Assembly: GCF_900100545.1 (NCBI RefSeq)
Contig: NZ_FNDP01000002.1
Span: 62,001 to 126,000, forward strand
Direction of reading: 5' to 3'
Length of the DNA stretch: 64,000 nucleotides
From: Pseudobutyrivibrio sp. 49
GTDB lineage: Bacteria; Bacillota; Clostridia; Lachnospirales; Lachnospiraceae
This document shows, in pieces, positions 7,607 through 16,506 of the stretch (its first letter is position 1; every line of letters starts with the position of its first letter). The position numbers were made by a program, and so were the translations under genes. A model generated the notes under the pieces. That model saw only the letters and a program-made list of their open reading frames with translations. It was not told the DNA's origin and searched no databases.

Positions 7607-8751
7607 TAATAATCCTTTTTAATATTTTTTTGCGCCAATCTCTCCCCTACAAACTCCTCAATCTGCCTATCCATCACAGCCCCAACATCCTCGCCATTCA
7701 GGTAAGCCACCGACCACTCAACAATCTTCTCCATTGTAGTCTCAACGTTCCAAACAGGCTTCCATCCAAATATTGTCTTCAACTTGCTACAATCAAGCTT
7801 AAGGAAATTAGCCTCGTGAGGGCCACCATCATGCTTGTTAACCCATTTTGCTTTATTAAGCGCAGCAGAACAGCCAGCAGCCTCAGCAACAACATTCCAC
7901 TTATCACAAAACAGCTGCACGAGCTCACCTGTAGTCCAACAGTCACTGTCATCTGGCCCCACGTTATAGCTTCCAGCTAATGTTCTGTCCTTATACTGAG
8001 CCTCAGCAATCATAAGGTAAGCCATAACTGGCTCGAGTACATGCTGATATGGACGAGTAGAATATGGATTGCGCACAACAATCTCCTGGCCATCTGACAC
8101 AGCACGGATACAATCTGGGATGATTCTGTCATTTGCAAAGTCGCCACCGCCGATTACATTACCAGCACGACATGTTGTAACCGCAGGCGCATCCACACAA
8201 TACATCTTATGGTACTCCTCATCAGTAAAGAAAGAATTCTTGTAACTTGATGTTACAAGTTCCGAACAAGACTTCGAGTTAGAATAAGGATCAAATCCAT
8301 TAAGCTCCTCGTTCTCACGATAGCCCCACTGCCACTCCTTGTTCAGGTAAACCTTGTCTGTGGTAACATTCACGAAAGAACGTACACTTGGCGAGCGACG
8401 CGCCGCCTCGCAAATGTTAACTGTTCCCATGACATTAGTCTCATATGTATATACAGGATCCTTATATGAGTCACGCACGATTGGCTGAGCCGCCATGTGA
8501 ATCACAATCTCTGGCTTCACTTCCTCAAACACCTTGAGCAAATGTGCCAAATCGCGAATGTCTCCCTCAACTGAATTCATCTGTGAAGCCAATCCAAGCA
8601 TATCAAAAAGGCTTGGTTCTGTAGGAGCCTTCAGTGCATAGCCTGTCACATCCGCCCCTGCGTTGATAAGTGCCTTGCACATCCATGAGCCCTTAAAACC
8701 TGTATGTCCTGTAACTAATATTCTTTTTCCTTTATAAAAGTCTAAATTCAT
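7606..8751 (-). CDS. rfbG: CDP-glucose 4,6-dehydratase (copy 1)
   Basis: Converts CDP-D-glucose to CDP-4-keto-6-deoxyglucose, the entry point to CDP-3,6-dideoxyhexoses. It is a 381-residue extended SDR: NAD-binding GHTGFKG at 15-21, TTDK at 130-133, and the catalytic Y156-SNS-K160. The sequence matches the copy at 43338 along its whole length, with most differences conservative. This copy is visibly richer in G/C at silent positions and has a longer, divergent C-terminus. Unlike the distal copy, it has no cytidylyltransferase beside it. It follows the GT4 gene by 2 bp, and its stop overlaps the PglD remnant. Confidence 0.92.
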   Translation of the reverse strand: MNLDFYKGKRILVTGHTGFKGSWMCKALINAGADVTGYALKAPTEPSLFDMLGLASQMNSVEGDIRDLAHLLKVFEEVKPEIVIHMAAQPIVRDSYKDPVYTYETNVMGTVNICEAARRSPSVRSFVNVTTDKVYLNKEWQWGYRENEELNGFDPYSNSKSCSELVTSSYKNSFFTDEEYHKMYCVDAPAVTTCRAGNVIGGGDFANDRIIPDCIRAVSDGQEIVVRNPYSTRPYQHVLEPVMAYLMIAEAQYKDRTLAGSYNVGPDDSDCWTTGELVQLFCDKWNVVAEAAGCSAALNKAKWVNKHDGGPHEANFLKLDCSKLKTIFGWKPVWNVETTMEKIVEWSVAYLNGEDVGAVMDRQIEEFVGERLAQKNIKKDY

Positions 8752-8753
8752 AT

Positions 8754-9896
8754 TTACAACTCTCCCATCAGGCTCTTTCTATCTTCAAGAACTCTTCTAA
8801 AGAACTCCTGCTGTTCAAAGCCTTCCTCTACGAACTTGCGTCCTGCTGTACCCATAGCTTCCAAATCAGCAGACATTATTCTCTTCATTGCCGCAGAAAG
8901 CTCCGGAATAGATTTCTTTTCAATAACATATCCAGTCACATCCTTAAGCATAGCATCTGTTGGGCCTGGAATATTTGAAACAATTACAGGAACCGCCATA
9001 GCCTCTGCCTCCACAACTCCCATGCCAAAGCCTTCGCGGTAACTAGGAAGCACGTAAGTGTCCATTGCAGCCAGATACTTCTCTACATCACTTACGAATC
9101 CTGCGAAAATAACTCTACGCTCTGCCTTTGCCCATTCCATCAATTTCACATCTATTGTAGCATCAGCTTCATCTGGACCAACGAATATCAGATAAGCATT
9201 TTTTTCAACTGCAAATAAATCCTTAGCTGCAGCCAATAATTCATTAATACCTTTATCTCTGGTGATTCGTCCTACATAGCCATAGACAAACGCATCCGTA
9301 GGAATAGACAATTTTTCACGCACAAGACTACGCCATGCATCTTTATTCTCCACCTGAAACTTATCAAGCTTCACACCGCATGCACTACCGTTCCAGATCA
9401 CCGAACCCTTATCACTAGGATACAGCCCCTCAGCATGCGAAAAATCCAAATTGCCCATGCTGTCCGGCTCAATCCAAGTAGCTGATGAACAAACATATTT
9501 CTCCACGGCTTTAAAAACACGACGTTCCAATCCAGAGAAGCCTACAAAAGCCATGCCCCACTGACAGTAAAGTCTTACCGGCACCTTTGCCATCTTTCCA
9601 GCCATAGATGCATACAAAGATGCATTTGGAGTTGAATACTGAATCAAATCGAATTTCTGCTCCTTGAAAAACCTCTTCATCTCAAGCATTGCGCCGATTC
9701 CGGCAAAGCTGATTCCTCTCTCCATCTTTATAGGATGATAGTGAATATACTCCGGCAGGCTAGCCCCGAAATCCTCATCCTCATCACAAACAAAAGTAAT
9801 ATCCCAATCAGTATGCTCGTGAATATATTTAGCACTCTCTAAAATGAAAGCATTAATTGTCGATGGAACTGTAGTTATATAACAAATCTTTTTCAA
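8754..9896 (-). CDS. GT4-family glycosyltransferase
   Basis: A 380-residue GT-B enzyme, probably cytoplasmic and acting on a lipid-linked glycan at the membrane. The C-terminal domain has the donor-binding VGRITRDKG segment (about 225) and the E-x7-E motif in REGFGMGVVEAEAMAVP (about 285-305), typical of retaining GT4 transferases. The start codon is TTG, well supported by GGGAGG 6 nt upstream; no ATG fits better. Donor and acceptor cannot be read from the sequence. It sits between the SDR gene and rfbG. Confidence 0.85.
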   Translation of the reverse strand: MKKICYITTVPSTINAFILESAKYIHEHTDWDITFVCDEDEDFGASLPEYIHYHPIKMERGISFAGIGAMLEMKRFFKEQKFDLIQYSTPNASLYASMAGKMAKVPVRLYCQWGMAFVGFSGLERRVFKAVEKYVCSSATWIEPDSMGNLDFSHAEGLYPSDKGSVIWNGSACGVKLDKFQVENKDAWRSLVREKLSIPTDAFVYGYVGRITRDKGINELLAAAKDLFAVEKNAYLIFVGPDEADATIDVKLMEWAKAERRVIFAGFVSDVEKYLAAMDTYVLPSYREGFGMGVVEAEAMAVPVIVSNIPGPTDAMLKDVTGYVIEKKSIPELSAAMKRIMSADLEAMGTAGRKFVEEGFEQQEFFRRVLEDRKSLMGEL

Positions 9897-9934
9897 GATA
9901 ATCCTCCCGATAATACAAAGATATCAACAGACTC

Positions 9935-10798
9935 TTATTTTGCAACAGTCCTTCTGATACCTTCTTCAAAACTCACAACTCTGTAATTCACTCCCTCTAT
10001 CTCAGATAGCTCGGCAGCATACTCGATTCCTCCGTATGCCTTTCGAGCCAAAGAAGTCCACGAAAACAGATATGCTCCCAAGCCCAGTAACTTAGACCGA
10101 CCTCGAGACAAACCTATTCCAGAAGCAATGGCAGACATCAACTCAACGGCACTCACTGCCTTGTCATCCTGTGGCATAAAAACTCCACCCTTGTGAGCCA
10201 AAGCCAAGCCATAAATGAGCTCCACCAAATTATCAATGTAAATCACGCTCTGTTTTACACCATTATAAGCTGCCGGAATAACTGGCAACTTTCTTACAAT
10301 GGAAGTAAATCCTGTAATATAACCACCCTTGCAACCTTTTCCATAAACATTTGGAGGTCTTACAACTGTGACTGTAAATGACTCATCTGCCAGCTCGCCA
10401 AGAGCCAGCTCGGCCTCGTATTTACTTCTTCCATAAAGACTTGTAGGGTTAGGCACCGAAGCTGCATCTAGAACATTTCGTACCAGCTTCTTTTCCACTC
10501 CGTACACACCCATGGTACTAAGGAAAATAAACTGCTTTACTCCAGCGGCCTTTGCAACCCTTGCAATTTCAACTGGTAAAACAGTATTCACCTGATGATA
10601 GGTCTCCCAATCGTTAATGGTCTTGTTGTGCACAATAGCCGCAACCTGAATCACAACATCAACACCTGTAAAATCAAAGTCACGCCACAAATCGTTTCTG
10701 GCATCCACTTCCACGACTTCATTTCCGGAAGCCTCCAAAAACCTGGCACCGATATGATGCCCTATATAGCTATCCTTACCAATTATAGATATCCTCAT
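9935..10798 (-). CDS. NAD(P)-dependent sugar epimerase/reductase (extended SDR)
   Basis: A 287-residue short-chain dehydrogenase of the extended nucleotide-sugar type. The nucleotide-binding loop is GKDSYIG at 7-13, a slightly unusual GxxxxxG form. The catalytic pair is Y122-GRS-K126, and the nucleotide-sugar region follows VRPPNVYG. It overlaps the end of the ATP-grasp/HAD gene by 23 bp and is followed by the GT4 gene. It may act after CDP-glucose 4,6-dehydratase or as a UDP-sugar epimerase or 4-reductase; the sequence does not decide. Confidence 0.8.
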   Translation of the reverse strand: MRISIIGKDSYIGHHIGARFLEASGNEVVEVDARNDLWRDFDFTGVDVVIQVAAIVHNKTINDWETYHQVNTVLPVEIARVAKAAGVKQFIFLSTMGVYGVEKKLVRNVLDAASVPNPTSLYGRSKYEAELALGELADESFTVTVVRPPNVYGKGCKGGYITGFTSIVRKLPVIPAAYNGVKQSVIYIDNLVELIYGLALAHKGGVFMPQDDKAVSAVELMSAIASGIGLSRGRSKLLGLGAYLFSWTSLARKAYGGIEYAAELSEIEGVNYRVVSFEEGIRRTVAK

Positions 10799-12359
10799 CT
10801 TTTGCCTCTACATCTACAAAGTATAATCCGTCCTCATTTCTAAACCATTTGAACTTCATGCCAAGCTGCTTTGGCGCCTGACAATCCTTGGACAGATTAT
10901 CTCCAACATACATAATATTCTCGAAGGGCATACGCCAACGATTCTGCATAATTCTGAAGGAAATATCATTAGGCTTTCTAAACTGAACACCACCAAGCTC
11001 GTCAGTGATAATGATGTCATCCACCAACTCTTCCAATCCAAGAGCCTTTATCTTATTCTTCTGGCCCTCAACACGACCATCAGTAATAATACCAAGCTTA
11101 ATACCTGACTCCCTGAGAGCGATCAACCTATCCTTCACGCCTGAATAAAAATGAATATCCGGCATCTGCTCTCGGTAAACTTTCAAACATTCATCCTTAG
11201 TATCAAGCATACCCACCGACTCTAAATAACAATCAATAGCAGCCTTACCCTGGCTGAAATACTCCCAAAGCTTGTCAGCTGCTCCAGCAATTCCCAGATA
11301 CTCTTCTATTTTCTTATAACCAGAACGAACATACTCCTTCTCACCATATAAAGTATCATCCAAATCAAAAATGATTCCGCGAAGCTGTGCATCTTTTCCG
11401 CTAGAAATACATACGCTGTCATCAAATCTGCTGTAAATGGCATCATCCTCGATGACACCATCAAAGTATCCTACTGACTCTCCGCAAAGCAATCTCAACA
11501 CCGCCTCTGCAGAACGGGCGCCAGCCTTCATTGATAAAGGAGCGCCGCCGCCATAACGAGGATTGATTTCGATATAGTAATTCTCTCCAGTAACCTCATC
11601 CTGAATCAACTGAACTGTCATAGGGCCGCATGGCTTAAAGTCAGCAATAAGCTTCTTGCTTTCCTCTATCATTACAGAATCCATGTGAATCTGAGTCTTC
11701 AAAACCTCGCCTGCACGCACCTGAAGACGCTCTCTTGGTGTGATGAAAATTGGATTTCCATCAAAGTCGCAGAAGATGTCAATAGTATATTCCCTACCAG
11801 ACACGAATGGCTGAATAATATAATCCTCCACCTGATGAGCATATACCTCCAACTCCTGTGCATCCTCTACCTTGAAAGCATTAATACTACTGCTTCCATC
11901 CTTAGGCTTGATGAAGCATGGGAATTTATTATCGTATTTGCGATAATCATTGTAGGTCTTAGGAGCCTTCAAACCGCAGGACTCGAAAAACTCGCCTGTA
12001 TTGTTCTTATCTCTGCAAATTGCAATCTTATCAGGCTTGCTAATCAACACCTTTGTTCCGATTTCATCAAAGCGACCAGCGTTCTGAGATAATACTAATA
12101 AATCTGTATCAATTGTTGGAATGAGCAAATCGATATTGTCCGCCTTACAGATTTCCAGAAGCTCATCAATATACTGAGGCTCCTTCATTCCGCAAACACG
12201 TCTTGTGAAATCGCAATATGCCAATGCAGGTGCTGTACCAGCCATATCTGCACCGTAGATTTTTAGATTGACCTTCAGACATAAAGCTGCCTGTCTGAAA
12301 GCTTTAAGTAATTCAATTCGTCTTCCAACGCCTGTAAATAAAATATGTATTTCTTGCAT
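10776..12359 (-). CDS. ATP-grasp ligase fused to a HAD-family phosphatase
   Basis: A 527-residue two-part enzyme. Residues 1-300 are a carbamoyl-phosphate-synthase-like ATP-grasp unit: a pre-ATP-grasp fold, a CFIKPKDGSSS phosphate-binding loop near 148, and metal-binding E264-I-N266. Residues 327-527 are a HAD hydrolase with D332-L-D334-DT, GIITDGR and VGDNLSKDC, all catalytic motifs intact. ATP-grasp ligases form an acyl-phosphate and join it to an amine or thiol. The HAD partner suggests dephosphorylation of the product or of a sugar phosphate. The start is the ATG at 12359, preceded by GGAGAAG and 2 bp after the previous stop. It could make an amino-acid or carbamoyl decoration for the polysaccharide; this is inference. 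Confidence 0.82.
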   Translation of the reverse strand: MQEIHILFTGVGRRIELLKAFRQAALCLKVNLKIYGADMAGTAPALAYCDFTRRVCGMKEPQYIDELLEICKADNIDLLIPTIDTDLLVLSQNAGRFDEIGTKVLISKPDKIAICRDKNNTGEFFESCGLKAPKTYNDYRKYDNKFPCFIKPKDGSSSINAFKVEDAQELEVYAHQVEDYIIQPFVSGREYTIDIFCDFDGNPIFITPRERLQVRAGEVLKTQIHMDSVMIEESKKLIADFKPCGPMTVQLIQDEVTGENYYIEINPRYGGGAPLSMKAGARSAEAVLRLLCGESVGYFDGVIEDDAIYSRFDDSVCISSGKDAQLRGIIFDLDDTLYGEKEYVRSGYKKIEEYLGIAGAADKLWEYFSQGKAAIDCYLESVGMLDTKDECLKVYREQMPDIHFYSGVKDRLIALRESGIKLGIITDGRVEGQKNKIKALGLEELVDDIIITDELGGVQFRKPNDISFRIMQNRWRMPFENIMYVGDNLSKDCQAPKQLGMKFKWFRNEDGLYFVDVEAKDEDIYNW

Positions 12360-12361
12360 TT

Positions 12362-13849
12362 CTATTTTCTTCTCCACAAAGTATAGCCAGCTTCATTCTG
12401 AAGATGTACTTCATAATTAGTTTCAAGGATATCTCGAATTGTGTCGTAATTCCCTTCTGTCAAAATCCATTTAGCTTTAAGAGTACCATACTCTTCAACT
12501 ATTTCTTTTTTAACTTTTTCTGAGGCCTGGCTAAACCATTGCTCAAATAAGCAATACTTATAATCAGGAATAGTATTTGTGACCATATATACATCATCAA
12601 TTTTGAATCCGCCATATGCTACAAAAGAGTCAAGCTCATCCACCGGAATTACACATGTTACACCTTCATAATCTCGTACAATACGTTCTCTATAAAAGCG
12701 TTTATCTACGGCTTCTGCAACACTAGGAACAGTATTTGCCACTAAATAATGGCCAACCCATACTATAGATAAAACAGCAACTAAAAACTTAAAGTAATCA
12801 TCCTTTTTTGTCCACATTATTAGCATACCAAAAAAGATTGGAATATTAACCATACATATGAAAGGATATTGATTGTATAAATCACCTAGATTGAATACAT
12901 ATCCCTCAACTAAAGCTGTTATCGTAAATGCGATACACATTCTGTACTGCTTGTTAACAAATGTAACCAATACAATCACCCATATACAATGATAGGCCAA
13001 ATAACTGTTGATAAATGTAATAACACCATTTGAACCCCATGCAGGGAACCAATTAGTAAGCGTCTCTGTATATAAATAATTATGAATAAAGGTACCATAA
13101 ATAAATTCATAAAAAGCATGATGGAATGCAAAATATAAAGAAAATGGTACCCATACAACTAAAATACCAACTATACCTGCAACTAGATTCTCTACTAAAT
13201 TCTTATACTGCTTGTTAATAATCAATGAAATAAATACAACAAAAATCAGACCAATAATCTGGGCGATATTTGTCAGTCTTGTAAGAGAGCATATTCCAAT
13301 GGTAATTCCATAAAGAAAGGCCCAGCTATAGTAATGATTCTTTTCCTCGGATGCAGATTTGTAGTATTTCATCAAACCGTACACTGTCCAATTTATAAAA
13401 GGCATGCAAAACTCTTCGACAGTATCTCCATTAATATAATTAATCTTCATTAATAGAATTGTAAGCACAGTGATTAGAATTGCATACTTTTTGCTTTTGT
13501 CAAAAAGGGTAGAAATCTTATAAACACCAGTCAAAGATGCTGTCATAAAGATAATCTGTAATAAACAAATACCGTATTTTCTTCCCCCACCAATAACAAA
13601 ACCAAGCATATTCACAAAAAATATCCATGGTCCCTTGTGATCAAAAAATTCTACATATGGAATCTTGCCCTTGTACCACATCTTTCCGAATGTAATATAG
13701 CAGGCACTATCATACCCATAAAAATCCCTATAGAGTGGTGATGTAGAATAAGAAAATAATATTACAAAAGCACTGCTTATTACAAAGCAAGCCAAAAACC
13801 AACTCCAATTCTCTTTAACCAAATCTCTTATATTAATCTTTTTAAGCAT
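12362..13849 (-). CDS. GT-C-like membrane glycosyltransferase (GT39 type)
   Basis: A 495-residue protein with about eleven hydrophobic segments. After the first membrane helix comes YGYDSACYITFGKMWYKG, then PYVEFFDHKGPWIFF, the pattern of ArnT/PMT-like GT-C enzymes, in which an acidic residue in the first extracytoplasmic loop is catalytic. Such enzymes use polyprenyl-phosphate sugars outside the membrane. It is the last but one of a run of related large membrane proteins in this locus and is followed after 2 bp by the ATP-grasp/HAD gene. Substrate unknown. Confidence 0.7.
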   Translation of the reverse strand: MLKKINIRDLVKENWSWFLACFVISSAFVILFSYSTSPLYRDFYGYDSACYITFGKMWYKGKIPYVEFFDHKGPWIFFVNMLGFVIGGGRKYGICLLQIIFMTASLTGVYKISTLFDKSKKYAILITVLTILLMKINYINGDTVEEFCMPFINWTVYGLMKYYKSASEEKNHYYSWAFLYGITIGICSLTRLTNIAQIIGLIFVVFISLIINKQYKNLVENLVAGIVGILVVWVPFSLYFAFHHAFYEFIYGTFIHNYLYTETLTNWFPAWGSNGVITFINSYLAYHCIWVIVLVTFVNKQYRMCIAFTITALVEGYVFNLGDLYNQYPFICMVNIPIFFGMLIMWTKKDDYFKFLVAVLSIVWVGHYLVANTVPSVAEAVDKRFYRERIVRDYEGVTCVIPVDELDSFVAYGGFKIDDVYMVTNTIPDYKYCLFEQWFSQASEKVKKEIVEEYGTLKAKWILTEGNYDTIRDILETNYEVHLQNEAGYTLWRRK

Positions 13850-13909
13850 AATTCATCGTTTCCTTTTCCATTTTTCACTACTCATATACTTCATCCCAAC
13901 AGTTGGCAT

Positions 13910-15694
13910 TTAAGGCATTAACCCATTTTCTTGTAATAATTTATAATAGTTCTCAGCACTATTTTTATAATCTTCCCTCTCACCTTTAATAATATTGATA
14001 TCTCTTACACTCTCTCCTGTATATGGAATCTGGAATGTTTCAATATATGTATTATAGGTTTCATTATGCAATCCTAAACAATTAGATGCGTCAAGAACAT
14101 ATCCTGCCATATAAACCATCACTATCAGCATAGCATAGATTGCAACAGGCTTATTCGCTGCACTAACAACTCCAAGCCCCTTATCCATCAAAAGCTCAAA
14201 TCCATTCATCGCATATGGGAACAACAGAATAAAATATGTAATAGTATACTGAGATTTGGTCTCCCAGAACAGAAGGAAGGTAAATCCACCCACAAAGCTC
14301 AGTAATAAAAATGACTTAAATACAAATGCTTTTTTATCCTCAAAAATAAGCCACAGGATTGTTCCTGTAAATATAATAATCTGGAAGAAATTAAATATCT
14401 TAGTAGCTACAGCATATCCCTTCACACTCATAAAAGCATCCAACCACTTAGGGAAGTTTACTCTGTGATTTCTTACCTGATTTATCCAGTAACTCTGGTA
14501 GGTTGGCTCAATCCATGTAGATGCAATCTTTCTTGAAAAGAATTCGTAAGCATTATGCTTGTCTCCGAAAAGATAATGTATTCTTTCAATCGTCCCTTCC
14601 TTTGCGGCCTTTTCTGATGCCGGACCATCACAATCATAGGCATAGTAAACTAACAATGGATACCCATTGTACCAGCCTGCAGTAGAACCATCTTCCTGAA
14701 GCCCCATTGCAATTAAAGCCCAAATACCTGTAGACTCTCTAAGTTCAATACCCATTTTTTTAGAAAGTACATTTTTAGGAAGGACGGCAAATACACCAAT
14801 TGATAAACACATTGCCACCATCAAAACCAAAATCTTGTAGATTTTAGTTTTATCAATAGCCCCTTTAACTATAGCAAAAATGGCTAGTGCCACCAAGAAT
14901 ATAACAGCGCTACTCTTTACCATATAGGCAAAACCAATAGCAACTGCACATCTTACAATATAAATCCATTTCTTTGACTCAAAATAGTCTACCTCAGCAT
15001 CAAAGGCAATCAATGCCAATGTCACATGCCAAATGTTTCCATATACAAAAGATGCATACATGATAAGAGGATAGAAAATAATACCACATGCCAATGTGCA
15101 GACCTGTGAAAAACGAGAACCGCCAAACTTATCCCAAGTCTCCACAATCTTTTTGTATATCAATGTGATACCAAGCACATTCAATAGCTGCATGAAAACA
15201 ATATTGTAATCACCAACAATTATCGCTAGAACTCTCTCTACAGTAGCAATACCAATATTATGCGGCCATCTATCCAAATATCCATCAGCCTTCACAAAAG
15301 ATGTATCACGAACTCCATACTTATAAGCACTTGATAATACATCAAGCTGATCAGAACCAGGTACATACTGAGTAATTAAAACCCACGCAACTCCTATGAT
15401 TGTGATTACTCTTAACATAATCACTAGAAGTCTCTTGTAGAAATCATCATCGTTTAATTTCTCAACAAATCGATCAATTACCGATTTCTTCTTTAAAATA
15501 AGCAAAATGCCTATAAATACCACCAAAACAATAAGGTTTACTACAACATTATCCTTACAAAAGAATGTAATCTCACTATCATCGCTTGATATAAAGCAAT
15601 CAAAAAACATGGTCATTGTCCAAATAAGCGATACAGAACCAACACCAAATATCAGAAGCATGATTCTATAAAATCTAGCTAAAACATTATTCAT
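13910..15694 (-). CDS. Large GT-C-like membrane protein
   Basis: A 594-residue polytopic membrane protein with a GT39-like first loop (VPGSDQLDVLSSAYKYGVRD). About ten further helices follow, ending in a short extracytoplasmic C-terminal tail. ATG at 15694 was preferred over one 16 codons upstream because AAAAAGGAG precedes it. It is the first gene of the minus-strand run below 15.7 kb and lies divergent from the secreted-protein gene; I see no clean promoter of its own in the 230-bp divergent spacer. Probably transfers or polymerises an envelope sugar; substrate unknown. Confidence 0.65.
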   Translation of the reverse strand: MNNVLARFYRIMLLIFGVGSVSLIWTMTMFFDCFISSDDSEITFFCKDNVVVNLIVLVVFIGILLILKKKSVIDRFVEKLNDDDFYKRLLVIMLRVITIIGVAWVLITQYVPGSDQLDVLSSAYKYGVRDTSFVKADGYLDRWPHNIGIATVERVLAIIVGDYNIVFMQLLNVLGITLIYKKIVETWDKFGGSRFSQVCTLACGIIFYPLIMYASFVYGNIWHVTLALIAFDAEVDYFESKKWIYIVRCAVAIGFAYMVKSSAVIFLVALAIFAIVKGAIDKTKIYKILVLMVAMCLSIGVFAVLPKNVLSKKMGIELRESTGIWALIAMGLQEDGSTAGWYNGYPLLVYYAYDCDGPASEKAAKEGTIERIHYLFGDKHNAYEFFSRKIASTWIEPTYQSYWINQVRNHRVNFPKWLDAFMSVKGYAVATKIFNFFQIIIFTGTILWLIFEDKKAFVFKSFLLLSFVGGFTFLLFWETKSQYTITYFILLFPYAMNGFELLMDKGLGVVSAANKPVAIYAMLIVMVYMAGYVLDASNCLGLHNETYNTYIETFQIPYTGESVRDINIIKGEREDYKNSAENYYKLLQENGLMP

Positions 15695-15835
15695 TATATT
15701 AATCTCCTTTTTGCAATATGCACCATATATGAAATGCCACATATATTTATAATCAGTGTACCATCTCTACATCTTAATTAATATTGATATATATTACAAG
15801 TGTTTGAAAATTTAGTGATTTCTCACCAATATCCA

Positions 15836-15864
15836 TTGAAAAACCAACATCTTTAGACTATATT
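15836..15864 (+). promoter_or_regulatory. Promoter of the secreted-protein gene (TTGAAA-17-TATATT)
   Basis: A good sigma-A-type promoter on the plus strand: TTGAAA (15836-15841), 17-bp spacer, TATATT (15859-15864). It is followed 60 bp later by the ATG of the only plus-strand gene. Confidence 0.7.
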
Positions 15865-15924
15865 GAGAATTAGAGGATTATTTCCAACCAAATAAAATAA
15901 ACTATAAGAAAGGTGAGGTTTTTT

Positions 15925-16461
15925 ATGAAAAGATTTGTGAAATTTTTATCATTAGCTGTCGCCACAGCAATAGCCGTATCCGTATTTACGGTAAATAGTT
16001 ATGCAATGTCTGCCCCAGCAGAAGCACAGCGCCGTGACCTTACAGCAGATGAGATTGCCTTACTCAAGACAATTTTTGTTGCAGATCAATACGGAAGATA
16101 TTACCCAGATGTAGTTAAAGAATTAGGCAATAACCCAGATGTGCTTTTCAATCATTTTGTTACATTTGGTATTTGGGAACAGCGCCAGCCTTCAGTAGCT
16201 TTCAATGTAGATGCTTATGCCAGCAGAAATCTTGACCTTAGACCAATCTTTGGTGATGACATTATTGCTTACTACATGCACTATTGCACCACAAGAAATG
16301 AGTGGCCTAATAGAAAAACACCTACCAAGGAAAGCGCACTATGGAATAATGAAACTGTTTACAGTGTTTATGATTTTGTAAAAGGACAGACCGCTCCAAA
16401 GAAGGGGGCTATCCCAGTAATGACACCTAACAACCATCCAGGTGTTGTAATCGACCAATAA
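15925..16461 (+). CDS. Small secreted protein with two tandem repeats
   Basis: The only plus-strand gene: 178 residues, with its own promoter and terminator. Residues 1-27 are a Sec signal peptide (KR, long hydrophobic core, ending NSYA). The mature part has two copies of a roughly 40-residue repeat: YGRYYPDVVKELGNNP then LFNHFVTFGIWEQRQPS, and YASRNLDLRPIFGDD then YYMHYCTTRNEWPNR. This pattern (Y..PD......G......HF...G..E.R) occurs in secreted and surface proteins of Lachnospiraceae-like bacteria; its function is unknown to me. ATG at 15925 is preceded by AAAGGTGAGG; an in-frame GTG inside that site is unlikely. Tandem TAA stops close it. Confidence 0.8.
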   Translation: MKRFVKFLSLAVATAIAVSVFTVNSYAMSAPAEAQRRDLTADEIALLKTIFVADQYGRYYPDVVKELGNNPDVLFNHFVTFGIWEQRQPSVAFNVDAYASRNLDLRPIFGDDIIAYYMHYCTTRNEWPNRKTPTKESALWNNETVYSVYDFVKGQTAPKKGAIPVMTPNNHPGVVIDQ

Positions 16462-16470
16462 TAAACCATC

Positions 16471-16501
16471 AAGCGCATCCCAAATTCGGGATGCGCTTTT
16501 T
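16471..16501 (+). terminator. Rho-independent terminator of the secreted-protein gene
   Basis: An 11-bp perfect stem (AAGCGCATCCC with GGGATGCGCTT), a 6-nt loop, and five T at the end of and after the stem. It also separates this gene from the convergent SGNH-protein gene. Confidence 0.9.
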
Positions 16502-16506
16502 AAATC

